From Spirodela intermedia (Eukaryota; Streptophyta; Magnoliopsida; Alismatales; Araceae), in the NCBI GenBank assembly GCA_902729315.2, contig LR746279.1:3938001-4002000 (forward strand): 64,000 nucleotides of DNA, read 5' to 3'. Both the position numbers and the translations under genes were made by a program. Under the pieces are notes generated by a model, which saw only the letters and a list, made by a program, of their open reading frames with translations, was not told the DNA's origin and did no database searches. Below are positions 1 to 14,480 of the stretch, piece after piece (the stretch's first letter is position 1; each line of letters begins with the position of its first letter).

Positions 1-641
1 CTTTGGGTGTCACATTTTTGGCAAAAGGGGTCATGGAAACTCAAAGATCTTCCGATTGATATAAAAGAAACATTTAAATCCAATCAAAAGCCTTAGTGTG
101 TGTTTTATATTGAATAGGAAGAAGATGCAATTAAAGATAGAAGCTTTCTTCTCTTAAGAGTAGAGATTTATATGGTGGTTAGTAGTCTATAAGTGTCAAT
201 AAACCTTCTAAAGATGACTTGTGATTTATTAAAATATGATTTTTTTGCATAATGGACAATTTCTTAGATCTTTCATTAAAAATACATAAATAAAAAACAA
301 AAAAATCATCTCTTTTTCTTGTCATTATCAGTCAATGTCACCATCCCATGCCTTTTGAACCTATCAAGCCACAACTCTTTCATTCTCATATTCATGAATG
401 TATAAGTAGTTTTTGTATTATCTACAATGTATCAATAGAAACTCATTGTAATTTAATATGATAAAATAATCATATTGAAGCTCATGCCATACAACCTGGT
501 CAACTTTGAGATTCACTTTTTCTCAAAGTTGGCCAAAAGTGTCTCAACTGATCCACCCAAGCATTTAGGTGTCGCAGCTCAGAATCCCCAACAACTCAGC
601 TGACAGTAATTCATCAACAACTCCGTTTGTTTCAATCAGCC

Positions 642-679
<38 letters not shown>

Positions 680-1180
680 GCCTATTCTTAGAACAATTGA
701 AGCATGCTACTAAAAAAGAGGCTGTTTTTTTCTTTTTCTACTTGTTTCTTGTTTTGTTACCTTTTCCTTTAGGGGAAAAATAAACCTTTTTCAGAAGTGT
801 AGAGGATTGTGCTAGCTCGGGTAGCTGGCGCCATGAAGACCCACACCCACAGATCTAGCCCAAGAACCCACCCGGAAAGCTACTTTGCTTACTGTGTTAG
901 CTGGTGTGCCATTATCTTTTAGAGGTCAACGGTACCCAAGATTGAGGGGGGGTCAAACCGTTGAAAATATGGCATAGCTGCAGCCCATTTCGATTGACTT
1001 GATTGATCGGCAATCTAGAAATATGGCCAAGCTGCAGTTAGCTGAGGTAGCGTTGACCCATAGAGGCGTATGCAGGCCTGAGACTGGCCTTGCATGGGAA
1101 TCAGAATCCTCACGGAAGATGCTTCTCCATATGAGAAGTTCTGATTCCTTGGCACAATCAGGAACCCTTTTCATTGCATC
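1..1180. other. Intergenic AT-rich flank downstream of the cellulose synthase gene
   Basis: I see no convincing gene here. The stretch is AT-rich up to about 780 and then more mixed. It contains a TTA/ATT microsatellite near 645-680 and a short nested hairpin at 1097-1148. The small ORFs on both strands between about 950 and 1190 overlap each other and have no recognisable features. Part of it may be distal 3' sequence of the minus-strand gene that ends at 1763. Confidence 0.6.
645..680. repeat. (TTA)n microsatellite
   Basis: An uninterrupted run of the trinucleotide tta/att spans about 36 bases in AT-rich intergenic DNA. It is seen directly, and no function is implied. Confidence 0.9.
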
Positions 1181-1239
1181 ACACTGACCAAAATGAATGA
1201 ATCTGAATCAGTCCGAGGAGGTGTCCTCTAAACACAGGG

Positions 1240-1362
1240 AGAGAGAGGTAGAGATAGAGAGAGAGAGAGAGAGAGCGATGACGAAGAAGAAGAAGAAGAA
1301 GAAGAAGAAGAAGAAGAAGAAGAAGAAGAAGAAGAAGAAGATGCTGATGCTGATGCTGATGC

Positions 1363-1392
<30 letters not shown>
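1240..1392. repeat. Compound microsatellite (GA)n-(AAG)n-(ATGCTG)n-(ATG)n
   Basis: Four different short tandem repeats abut one another: a GA tract, about twenty AAG triplets, several ATGCTG hexamers and then a run of ATG triplets. The run gives long homopolymeric ORFs in every frame (poly-Lys, poly-Ser, poly-Phe and so on), which are artefacts of the repeat. It lies 370-520 bases beyond the stop codon of the cellulose synthase gene, in or just past its 3' region. Confidence 0.95.
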
Positions 1393-1393
<1 letters not shown>

Positions 1394-1762
1394 GACTCCA
1401 ACATACATGAATGAATGAAGAAGTATTTGTATATGTACGCATGCCAGCCAAAAGGGGGGGGACCGGTCAAATCCCCGTCGTCCTTCCTCGGCTTCTTCCC
1501 CTGCTGCTGCTCCGTCTGATACAAGACGGCGGGCGTTGCACTGCCCGCCATTATTGCTGCTTCGCTAAGACACCATCACACCTCCGCAAACTGAACAAAG
1601 AATCTCCACCCACCCACAAGGAAGAAGAAGAAGAAGAAGAAGTAGAAGAAGAGGAAGAACCCGACAGCGAAGAGAAGAGAGGAGGATCTGTCTCTCTCTC
1701 TCTCTCTCTCTTCTCTCTGTCGCTCTATCTACAGAAGACGGGAACTGGTGGGGGGAGGGCGA

Positions 1763-4700
1763 TCAGAAGTTGCAGTCGAGCCCGCACTCTTCGAGGAGAG
1801 GGCCCTCCGCCTTGGGGAGGAATGGGTCGATGCGGACCCAGAGGAGAGAGAAGATGGAAGCGAGGAGGATGGACCAGACGATGACGATGGTGGGGGTCCT
1901 GTTCTGCCTCCCCAGGAGACCCTTGAGGAAAGGATAGAGGTGGACGATGACCCAGAAGGCGAAGAAGAGCCTCCCAAAGAGCGGCCCCCAGGACTCGTAC
2001 CCGTTGTTAATGGCGTTGGAGATGCCGGCGACGACGCCGATGAGGTTGACCACAAGGAGGGTCGTCGGGGGGATGAGCAAAGTCGTCCACTTGAAGAGGT
2101 AGAGCTCGGCGAAGGCGTCGTCGTCGGTGGCCTTGGAGGTGACGGTGAAGTTGGTGTCTATGCCGGCAAGGACCTTGAGGAGGCCCTGGAATACGGCGAA
2201 GAGGTGGGCGGAGACGCCGCCGATGACCCAGAACTGCTCGTTCCTCCACCAATCCTGGAGCCCCACCCCGCTCCACCTCATCTCCAGGATGCTCGTCGCG
2301 AAGATGCAGATAAACAGTGACAGGAACCACAGGCTCGCCACGTTGCTCAGCTGCCAAAACCACGTTACTCTCAACTTTCAGCTTAGCTAGCCGGAGATTG
2401 GCGAAGAAGAAGAAGAAGAAGAAGAAGACTGAGGTAGAAGAGGAAAAGAGTGTTGGTTTATTTTTACCTCGGGGGTGATGAACTTGCCGGTGAGGAGGCA
2501 GACGGCGGGGAGAGTGCAGTAGGCGAGGAGGGGGATGGAGGTCAACGGGTAGACGGTGGCGTTGATGTAGGAGAGCCGCTCGAGCCACTTGAGCCCGCCG
2601 CCGTAGCCATACCAGATGGGGCAGTGCTTGCTGAGGAAGATCTCCACCGACCCCAGCGCCCACCGGAGCACCTGGTGCAGCCGATCCGACAAGTTCAGCG
2701 GCGCTGACCCCTTGAACGCTGGCAGCGACGGGATGCAGTAGATCGAGCGCCACCCGTGGCAGTGCATCTTGAACCCAGTCAAGATATCCTCCGTCACCGA
2801 CCCGTAGATCCACCCGACCTGCATTGCAACAGTAATCGCCGCCGCCGCCGCCGCCATTGTTTCAGTCGCCGGCGAGGATGAGAGGAAGAGGAAGAAGAAC
2901 AAGGTTTCGATGATTCGGGGAGCTGACCTCCTTGCCCCAGTCGGTCTTGTCCTCGTATCCGCAGCTGATGACGTGGATGGCCTCCTTCAGCAGAGACGCC
3001 GGGCTGGCGCCATTGGGCGTGCCGCCGTTCTCCATCTGCGTTGACTTCACGAACACTGGCGACTGACCGAACTTCTTCTCCAGCTTGTTCGCCGACACCA
3101 CCGTTGACTTATTGTCCTTGACCGAACCTGCGCAGATCCCCCCCACAAAAAGAAAAAACCAGAGTATTAGCAAAAGGACCAAAACAAGCGGGTCGTCGTC
3201 GTCGTCGTCGCCCCTACCCTCTTCGATCCTCTCCAGAGCCAGCTCCGGGGGGCCGCCAAGAACAGCCGTCGTCGTCTTCTTCTTCCCCTGCTTGGCCTTC
3301 GCAGCCTTCTTCTTCCTCCCGAAGCAGCAGCTGAAGCAGCAGCAGCACCATTTCGGCCAGCAGTTGCAGGTCCTGCTCGGAGGCTTCTTGGCTTTGGGGG
3401 CGTCGAATCCGTAGAAAGCCTGCCGCCGGAAGACGCATCCGGTGCCGACGTAGATCGGCCCCTGGATCCCGTCCAGGCCCTTCATGTTGATCTGTTTCCA
3501 GAGCACACATACACCACCCGGTCAACGGCCTCAGCTAAACTCAACGCAGAATGGGGAGAGGAGGGACAAGCTTTGGTCAACGGCTCACGTCGAAGAAGAC
3601 GATGTTCCTGTTGGCGTATCGATCGTGAAAGTCGATGCCGTCGAATCTCTGGGGAAACTGCACGTAGCAGACCCTCTTCCCCATCAGCGGGTCCATCATG
3701 AAACACATTGCCTCCCTCAGAGCCTTGCTGTTGTTGAAGTAGTGATCACAGTCGAGATTCAGCAGGTAGGGCGCGTTCGTGAGCACCGCCGACACTCTCA
3801 CCTGCGCCACCATTGTTTATTGTATTTACCCATGAATGAGCCAATGAACGCATGAATCAATGAATAAATGAGAATGGCGGCGCCGCCGTCGTCGCCAGAG
3901 GTCGTACCAGGGCGTTCATGGCGCCGGCCTTCTTGTGGTGGTTGAACCCGGGCCTCTTCTCTCTCGAGACGTAGACCAGGCGGGGGAGCTCGTTGCCGTC
4001 GGTGTCCACTCCGCCGTTCTGGCCCAGAAACACCTGCAAACTCAAGCCCAGAGACAATGGATCAGCCGGACCAGCAGAGAGTACGAGGAAGATGGAAGGA
4101 GGAAAAAGATGATGAACTGCTCCGCACCTGGATCATCCCGGGATGGTCGCGGACGTTGTTCCCCGGCCATGGCGTGCCGTCCTGCATCGTCCAGCCGTCT
4201 TCGGGAACCTTCTGAGCCTTCGCCACCAGGGCATTGATCCTCACCTTAAATTCCTCGTACTCCCTCTGCAAATCACCCGAAGGTCAACGCCTCCCGAAAT
4301 GTTCGAATAAGAAGAAAAAAACCAGAGGGGGTCGGGGTGGGTCAACACCTTCATGGCCCTGCGTTCTCGGACGAAGGAGGGGAGGACCTTGTCCTTGAGA
4401 TAGTCGATCTTCTGCTGGAAGTACCACTCCGGGGCCCTCGGCTCGACGCTGAACTTCTTGCAGAAGGGGACCCACTTCTTGGCGAACTCCGAGGTCTCCG
4501 ACAGCGCCTCGAAGGTCAGCATGGCGGCGCCGTCGTCGGAGACGTAGCAGGAGACCTTGTCAACGGGGTAGTCAACGGAGAGGATGGACAGCACGGTGTT
4601 GGCGGTGACCAGCGGCGGCTCCTTCATCGGATCCACCGTACTAACGAATATGTCCACCGGCGACAACTGAGAGGGCCGCCCTTCCTTCTCGTACCTGCGT

Positions 4701-6559
4701 CGCGGCGGCGCCGCACATGAAAATCCCAACTTTCAGCCATCGCCGGCGGTGGCGCAACGAGAAGAAGAAGAAGAAGAAGAAGAAGAAGAAATTGAGGAAG
4801 AAGAAGAAGAATATGGAGGAAGATCGTTGACCCACCTCAGAGAGAGCCGGTCCAGGTAGGTCTCCCGCTCAATAGGGAGCCATTTGGGGAACTGGTCGAG
4901 GATCCAGGATATGGCGAACCAGATCTCGCAGATGACGGAGATGAGCCAGAGAGGGTACGCGTCGTTGACCGGGTGAGTCACCCGATAGTGGAAGAAGAAG
5001 CCCGCCACCACCAGCCGGATGATGATGATCATCCTGTACGGGTTGATCTTGCTGGAGGCGATGGGCAACTTCCTCGACAGCGGTTGCCTCCCCTCGTCCA
5101 TTCTGCTCAGATCAGCTCAGATCAGAAAAAACCTCAGAAAGGAGGCGACTTTCAGGCCTCAGAATTCGACGGCGTTGACATATTTACATGGGCAGATCAG
5201 GATCGTCGTCGTCGTCGTCGAAATCTTTGCGGCCATTCTCGTTCTTCGCTAGCTGCAGCCTCTCCTGCTTCTGCTTCCAGCTCTCCATCCTCTCCTTCCA
5301 GGCCACGCTGCCATAGCCGTACGCCGCCAGGTCCTTGGAAGGGTCCATGGATCTCGGTTGCGCTGATAATATGCCGCAGCAGGATCATCATCATGATCCT
5401 CCTCCTCAGCGACATGGAAATTAAACAGAAAAAAACCAGGAGGGTGGGGGGGGTGGGGAGGGGGGGAGCGGCCAATCAACCCACCTGGAAGACTGTTCGA
5501 ATCCGTGAAAGGGAGAGGGTGGATCCTTTTTCCTCCGCTGCCCGTGAAGGCCGGCACCAGAGCGTGCTGCTCCGGCGGGATGTCATCAATCTGCAATCAC
5601 AGTCCGAGAAATCCCGATTCAGAGAAGAAGAAGACGAAGAAGAAAATTCAGAGAAGAAGAAGAACAAGAACAAGAAGAACAAGATTCAGAGAAGAAGAAG
5701 AAGAAGAAGAAGAAAATTCAGAGAAGAAGAAGAAGAAGAACAAGATTCAGAGAAGAAGAAGAAGAAGAAGAAGAAGAAAATTCAGAGAAGAAGAAGCAGC
5801 AGAAGAAGATACTGATGAACATCATACAATCTCGCCATTGGTGAGGAGGGGGAGTTGGGGCGGCGCGTTGTCGGCCTGGTGGATGTCGGAGTGGCGGCCG
5901 TAGCTCATGTGGCCGTGCAGCATGGCCTCCGCCATGCGCTGCCGCTCCCTCCCCGCAAAGTTGAGCTCATTCTCCACATCGTCGATGTCGTCTTCTTCCT
6001 CGTCCCCGGCGACCCTCGCGCACCCTGCGGCGGCGGCGGAGGAGATTTCAGCGTAGAAAGAATAAGATTGAGGTAGAAGACGAAGATTGAGGGAGGAAGA
6101 AGGAGGTTTTCTTTTGGGAGCGGAGGGGGAGCACCTTTGATGCGCTTGAAGCGGGTCTTGCACTGGGGGCAGACCTGGTTGCCCTCTCGGCGCTCGTAGT
6201 CGTAGCAGGTGAGGCAGATGGGGAAGGCGCACTCGTTGCAGGCCACGAAAAGGTCGCCCTCGGGGTTGAGCCCCACGTCGTCCCCGCAAATCTGGCAGAT
6301 TTGCCCGCTCAGATTCTTCAGCGGCTTCGGCTGCAACCCACCACCACCGCCGTTAGAGCAGGAACAGCAAGAATCGGAAGAGTCAGAATCAGAAGAAGAA
6401 GAAGATTGAGATAGAAGGAGAAGAGGAAGACGAAGGCATCGTCAGGAATCGGCGGAAATGAGGAAGGAGGGGGCATACTCCATTTTCTCCGTCACGGCGG
6501 ATGACGACGAGCTCGTTCCTGTTGTGGGAGCCGGCGACAAGCCCGGCGCTGGCCTCCAT
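1763..6559 (-). CDS. CESA6-like: Cellulose synthase A catalytic subunit, CESA6-like clade (14 exons)
   Basis: This is a plasma-membrane glycosyltransferase that polymerises UDP-glucose into beta-1,4-glucan in the cellulose synthase complex. My exons, from the ATG leftwards, are 6559-6479, 6330-6135, 6024-5828, 5590-5485, 5362-5188, 5102-4836, 4694-4349, 4265-4128, 4033-3908, 3801-3589, 3491-3218, 3127-2928, 2818-2468 and 2350-1763. All junctions are GT-AG, phases agree, and they sum to 3,258 nt (1,085 residues), a normal CESA6 length. Visible features are the N-terminal RING-like zinc finger (Cys pairs between C39 and C84), two N-terminal membrane spans (about 276-294 and 302-322), and the catalytic motifs DDG (about 394-396), DCD (561-563), TED (782-784) and QVLRW (822-826). 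A Cys-rich class-specific segment lies near 657-671. Hydrophobic C-terminal segments end in CGLDC plus NF. The N-terminal and IDDVENE-type region match the CESA6/2/5/9 (primary-wall) group rather than CESA1 or CESA3. No disrupting lesion is seen. Confidence 0.97.
4695..4835 (-). repeat. AAG/CTT microsatellite in cellulose synthase intron 6
   Basis: This intron, between the exons ending at 4836 and starting at 4694, consists largely of GAA/AAG repeats on the plus strand, so the transcript has a CUU/UUC pyrimidine tract. Similar short GAA tracts occur in the introns at about 2351-2467 and 6025-6134. Confidence 0.85.
5591..5827 (-). repeat. Purine-rich minisatellite filling cellulose synthase intron 3
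   Basis: Almost the whole intron (about 5605-5815) is built from AAG triplet runs separated by a recurrent ATTCAGAG-type spacer, giving a loose minisatellite of variable unit length. In the sense (minus) orientation it is a long CUU-rich pyrimidine tract before the acceptor at 5591. It produces spurious Lys/Arg-rich and Ser-rich ORFs. Confidence 0.85.
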
Positions 6560-7883
6560 GAGCGCCGCTTCCGATCACGCCCAGAATCGCCGGATCTGCC
6601 GCCAGGAAGAAGAAAGCTTCCCGAGAATGCCGCCCGGAGAAGAAGCAGAGGAAGAGGAAGAGGAAGCAGAAGAAGAAGAGGAAGGATGGGTGGGTCAGAA
6701 TGGGGAGAGATGGGAGGACTGTGGAAGAAGGAGAGGGGGAGGGGGAAGACGCATTGCTCGCCGCCCCTCTTCTCTCCTCCTCTGCTTCAGTAAAATCCCA
6801 GCAACAAGCGGCAGACCAGTCCAGACCAATGTACAGAGAGAGACGGAGATCTACTAATACCCTCTTCCCCCCACCCCCCCTTCTTGTGGTGGGGCAGCGA
6901 GCCGACAGAGAGAGAGAGAGAGAGAGAATGGTAATCAAGAGGAGGTCCGCTTGCCGCAGATGCGGTGAGGGCATGTAACAAGGAGTAATCTTTCCAGTAA
7001 TTCTGAACTCCCGCGGAATTTAGTGATTCCTGATTGGGGTTGGGTTGTGGGTCTCTTTCTCTCGACCCTCTTTCTCTGTCTCTCTGTCTATCTTTCTACT
7101 CTCTCTCTCTCTCTCTCACCGTCCGCCAACTCAACTGGTCCCCAGCAGACGACCCCCTCCCTACCTCATCAAGACCTCCGCCGACACCGCGGGCGCTGTT
7201 GAAACGGAGAGTAGGGGAAACCTTTCTCTCTCTCTCTTCTTTCTCTCTCTATCTCCTAGGGCAGCAGCAGCTCTGGTTTTTATTGAGACCGCGTGGCCGG
7301 TGGGATCACCGACGCTGGCGGCGGCTGGGAGGATCACGTCAAGTGGGTGCGCCATCACCAGCCGGCGAGGGATCCCCATAACCTTACCGCCACGCCCCCC
7401 CCGGCGGCCTCCAGAGACGCCTGGCGGTGTACCGCAACCCGACGAAGAAGAAGAAGATAGAATAAAATCCACTTCTTCATTAATCACGGCCCCCTCGTGA
7501 CTAATAATCCCATCATCCGAATTGGCTCCCTCCGACTCAGATCCACCCCCCCAACTGCCCAGAGAATTAACTGTCACCGATCACCGTAACTGGCCCTCTC
7601 TCTCTCTTGTTTCTCTCTCTCCTCTCTCTCCTCTCTCTCTGTGTTTCCCTCACGTGGAACGTGGAAGTATCGATTGACCTCTGGGGCGTCGGCGGGAGAC
7701 TGGTCAATGGGGAAGGTTGGGATATTTTATATATTTTTTATTGGGGCAGTGAATGAAGGGGAAGAGGCGGGCGGCAGCGCCAGCACCGTCACTGGCCCAA
7801 TCATTGTTAAATCTTTCCTCACCTCTTCCACTCTCTCTACTCTTTCATCCTCCACCAACCGGCCCTCCTCCCCACACAGCTCA
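6560..7883 (-). promoter_or_regulatory. Putative 5' leader and promoter-proximal region of the cellulose synthase gene
   Basis: No coding sequence fits between the CESA start codon and the candidate TATA box. The stretch is rich in CT/GA microsatellites (for example 6910-6928, 7098-7119 and 7592-7640). Such tracts are common in plant 5' UTRs. CESA genes often have an untranslated first exon, but I could not place a leader intron with confidence. Small ORFs here are low-complexity. Confidence 0.4.
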
Positions 7884-7891
7884 CTTTATAC
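7884..7891 (-). promoter_or_regulatory. Candidate TATA box for the cellulose synthase gene
   Basis: Read on the minus strand, this is GTATAAAG. It is embedded in GC-richer sequence upstream of a CT-rich leader. Transcription would begin about 30 bases to the left, leaving a 5' leader of about 1.3 kb before the ATG at 6559, so a spliced leader is likely. This is inferred from motif and position only. Confidence 0.35.
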
Positions 7892-8554
7892 GGCCCGAAG
7901 AGATAGAGAGAGAAAGTAGAGAGAAATAGTTAACGCCGGGAGGTAGGCACCTACGGCGTGTATCCGTGTCGAGGTTTGGTAAACGAGAACGATTAGAACA
8001 CCGGAAAGCTCCTCCCTACCCAACGCCCCCCCGTGGGCGACGTGACAGAGAGCGAGCGAGAGCGAGAGAGAGAGAGAGGGGGATGGAGACAGCTGAACAG
8101 ATGAAATGGACAGCTAGGCGATGTAGGACGGGATCCAGCTGGTCGGTCGTCTTAGTCGGTGGCTAGAGGCGTAGAGAGAGAGAGACAGAAAGACAGACAG
8201 AGAGGCGGTTTAATTCAGTAGAGAGAGAGGGAGCTCCAACCAGCTGGCACGAGCTGTGATGCGGGCACACGGCTACCGGCCCATCGTAGATACCCTGCCG
8301 CGGGAACGAATGGGCTTCCCTGCCGGTGAACTTCCAACGACAGAACCCAGAGAGAGAGGCAAAATTTATAGCGCATTTTTCCGCTAAAAAGTTGAACAAA
8401 TAAACATGACGACGCAATAAGTATCATGCGAATAGAAGTACCGACCGACCGACAAGATCACCACTAGAAACCCAAGAACGGGGAGAATGGGCGGCGCCGC
8501 CATCACCACCACCACCGCCGCCGTTGAAGGAAGTAACTCGCCGGAAAGCTCCTC
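7892..8554. other. Intergenic spacer between CESA promoter and RPS15 3' end
   Basis: This is mixed-composition spacer holding the distal CESA promoter and the probable RPS15 3' UTR. It has GA-rich microsatellites at about 8040-8080 and 8170-8230. No convincing gene is present. The ORFs are short and overlap the repeats. Confidence 0.5.
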
Positions 8555-11036
<2,482 letters not shown>

Positions 11037-11121
11037 GGCTGCTAGCGCTACCGCGGCCGCCGGCGAGATCTGCTCTGAGGTTCCTAAGGAAGGCGGTTTG
11101 CAGGAGAAGGCGCACGAGCCG

Positions 11122-11130
11122 TTAGGGTTT
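11122..11130 (-). promoter_or_regulatory. Telo-box in the RPS15 leader/promoter
   Basis: TTAGGGTTT on the plus strand (AAACCCTAA read in the sense direction) lies about 86 bases upstream of the RPS15 start codon and 30-45 bases downstream of an AT-rich TATA-like stretch. Telo-boxes at this position are a known hallmark of plant ribosomal-protein gene promoters, so this supports a functional RPS15 promoter here. Confidence 0.7.
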
Positions 11131-11157
11131 GGAAGGAGATCGGATTGATATTATATG

Positions 11158-11177
11158 TAGATATATTTATATATAAA
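11158..11177 (-). promoter_or_regulatory. TATA-like element of RPS15
   Basis: An AT-rich stretch reading TATATAAATATATCT on the minus strand lies about 130 bases upstream of the ATG and just upstream of the telo-box. The spacing fits a transcription start near the telo-box. The motif is common in AT-rich DNA, so confidence is moderate. Confidence 0.45.
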
Positions 11178-11799
11178 TCAATTTGAACCGTCCGATGAAG
11201 AATCCTCCCTTCATGGCCCTGCCCTGTCCGTCCGATTGGATCAGAAGGATCATCGTTCCCACTCGGATCTCCAGCGTAGGTTTTAATCGGGTAAACAGAT
11301 GACTTCGGCATCGGATCCATAAATAAGAAACTAATCCAAAAATTGACCCCAATATCAGGTCAGAGAAGGGGAAACGTCAAAAGATCTGAACAACTCAGAG
11401 AAAATTGTCACGACACTCAGAATATATCCATGCATATCGATCAAAGATAATAATATTTTTATTTTTATTTTTATTTTTATTTTTATTTTAATGTGGCACT
11501 ATTTTTCTAGCTAATATTAGGGCAAAATAATGAAACCCTTGCATCTTCAAAGTTGTCAGCCATGCTCTTTGAGGATGATGCATGGCATCAAAGGCTTTCA
11601 TACCCCCTGGGTCAAAGTGTGTGGGTTGCTGTTGATAGCCCATACACCATAACTCAAGAGTACTCTTCCAGTCCCCATCTTCATGTTGTTGGCTCTCACC
11701 ATACCTCAATGCACTTGAATATATTGCGAAAATTTATGAGGACATCATTCATTAAATCATCCTACTAGTTTATTTGCACAGTTGTATCCATTTTTTCTC

Positions 11800-11841
<42 letters not shown>

Positions 11842-13829
11842 ATGTTCTTGGACTCCTTTTTCCATCTGCCTATTTTGCTACAATAGGTTGTGTACATTTA
11901 ATTGGCTATAATGATTTTTTTCTTGTAAAATAAGATCTTAGTATAATAAGGATTTTTTTCTTTCCAAGAATGGAATCCTATCCTAGAATAGCAAAGTATT
12001 TCTAAAGAATTGAGGTCTATCAATGGAGCTACTATAATGCGGTTAAATCTCCCATGTCACAGTTAATTTTGGTTTCACATTTTTTGTTTATACCCTTCAA
12101 GGTGTTCACATACTTTCTTAGCTTTTATATCCACCATTTTAAATGGTTTCACAATAAAATAAGATAAATGCTTATAAAACATTCTCAGGCCAATCACAAA
12201 GATGTGCCCCACATAAGAAAAATCCATCTTAGGGTTGTCCATCCCAAAAATACTACAAATCATACTTTATTCCTAAAGATGTTCTATTCTAAATAATGAA
12301 AATTAGTTTTATATTTTCAGATTTATATATGTGTACATTTTTGTCAAATAAACGATTTGTTGATTATTCATGGAAAAAAATTAAAATTGAGGAAAAATAT
12401 GTCATCCCTTACTCATCAATCTACTTCTAATGTACCTTGCTACCCAACATTTTCTTGGATCTAGTGGCAATAGCTAGTTTGTGCAGTTAGTCATCCCAAC
12501 TGCATTTCATTCTTGTAGATTATTGTATCATGGTCCCAACTCTATCATTAGTTAGATATGCAAGTTAATGAATTGACCATTTTGTGGTCTGGTCTTTCAA
12601 TCTAGATATTCATACTATTCATCAGAGTTAATTATTAATTTAGTCAAATAAAAAATCAGATCTACTCTTTCCAAATTGACTCCATAACTTGCTCAAATAT
12701 CAAGAATAGGCTAAGTGTTTAAGGGATTCAACACCCTTAGTGAACCAAACACATATGTTAAGCAATTTAACTACACTCAACCTTCCATTAGCATCAATAA
12801 TTAAGAAGACAAGAATAAATTGTGAGAACTTTGGCAAGTTATGAGATTTTCTTTTTCCCTTGTGCACCCAAAAATATATCTACATTCAACCATGTGGAAG
12901 CACTTCTTAGAGTTGGTTTAAGTGTCTTGATATTGACAAATAATCTCCATGAGCTCACACCAAGAATTAGACTTTTGAATCTTGACATAAGGCAACTCAA
13001 GTATAATTTTTTCTCAACAATAAAAATCTTTAACTTGAAAACCCTTTATACTCTCTTATATCTTATTATATCCCTTTGATGTTGATATGAAGAGAGATAA
13101 ACATGTTGAATAAAAATTATAAAAATATTAATGGGAAGCATGCATAGTGAGTACAGTTAAGAATTTTTTTTACTTTCTTGGAAATGTGACAAAGTCTTGG
13201 AGTACCTATTAAATGTTATAAAGGTTGGCTAAAGCCTAAAGTCTACTAGATTGATATTCTCATAGAGTCATTGCTATCATAGTTGCTAGAGACTTTGAAA
13301 TCTAATGGAAAAAAGGTAGAATAGTGGCATCTATATTATCATAGATTTCTAGAGAGTTTAGAAATCTAGTGGGGTTGCTATAGACTTGTGAAATCAATTG
13401 TATCCTAAGGATAAGAATAGTGGAAAAAAAAATGTGATTCTAGAAGTTAATGTAAACCAAATGGGTTGACAAAACATCTAAAAAAATGTGTTATTATCTC
13501 TCTTTCGACTATTATTAGATTTAATTTAAGAAAAAATTGAAGACAAAAAGGAGACAAGGGACAATTAGTCAATCAAGGATCAATTCATCCCCATTGTGAT
13601 TCATGTGACCAACAAATAAGGGACTCAATAATTACTATCAAAGCCCACCTCACAAAAAGATCTCACCATCTTAGGGAGCAAATTTATGTCTAGTACCTTG
13701 AGAAATTAAATTACTGAGGGAGATATAAGAATAGATCAACCATATTCGAAGAAACATATTCTACCTATTAGGAAAGTCAAAATATAAATCTTTCTCCAGA
13801 CATTGGATCTTGATGAATCGAGTGTGATT
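11178..13829. other. AT-rich intergenic stretch, no gene recognised
   Basis: I see no conserved coding sequence. There is a TTTTA pentamer microsatellite at about 11455-11489 and a TA run at about 11803-11836. The rest is degenerate AT-rich DNA that may be old retroelement sequence, but I cannot assign a family. Short ORFs have no recognisable domains. Confidence 0.5.
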
Positions 13830-14480
13830 GAAAAAGGACCTTATAAAGAAGACTTAGATAGGCATTTAAGGATACTTAATACTTTATTTATGAATATGTT
13901 AGATTTTGCATTAGATGCAAATGAGTTTCATATAATATTTACGTGTGAAATAGTAAAAGAAATTTGAGACAAAAGTGAAGTTACCCATGATTAGACATTT
14001 TAGTACATAACTATAGAAAATTTTCTATTTAGAAAATAAATCTATTAAATACATGTTAAAAAGATTCATTCGCATTATAAAACGCTTCAAAGGATTGAAT
14101 AAAATTTATGCAAGTTTTGAACTTAAAAAAATTCCTTAGATCACTAACATAGGTGTGGAATTCCAAAAGAATAGTCATCAAGGATACAAAAGATCTTAGA
14201 AAGATAACAATAGTTTATTTAATGTGATTTTAATTAATCTATGAAATTAGATTTTCTAAGGACAAAGGAAAGAAACATAAAAAAGAAAAGTGCTGCCATG
14301 ATGTCAATTGGTAATCCATCTAATTCTAGTTTTGATGATTAAGAAGAAATAGCCCTTGTCTCTAAAACTTAGCATGTCACTTCCAAGTAAATTTTCAAAG
14401 GATTGAAAAGGAGTCAATTTAAATAGACAAATCAAGTGATGGTCACTTGTAGTGAAGATTAAGTGAACTTAGATGAAGAA
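13830..14480 (+). mobile_element. Decayed Copia (SIRE-like) gag remnant
   Basis: Conceptual plus-strand translation with stops and frameshifts gives ALDANEFHIIFTCEIVKEI near 13,900-13,960, then a KIHSHYKTLQRIE*NL-type stretch, then EEIALVSK near 14,340. This order (a LDANEF-type block, a CESAKEIWD-type block, a short linker and an acidic EIALV stretch) is typical of SIRE/Maximus-type Copia gag proteins. The start and end are unclear and the sequence is not functional. Confidence 0.55.

Noticed and set aside
1179-1551. Several ORFs with poly-Lys, poly-Leu, poly-Ser or poly-Phe runs
   Set aside because: They are translations of the compound microsatellite in different frames and have no domain or conservation.
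1748-2320. Plus-strand ORF of 190 codons
   Set aside because: It is antisense to the last exon of the cellulose synthase gene, whose protein is unambiguous; the ORF is a GC-rich shadow.
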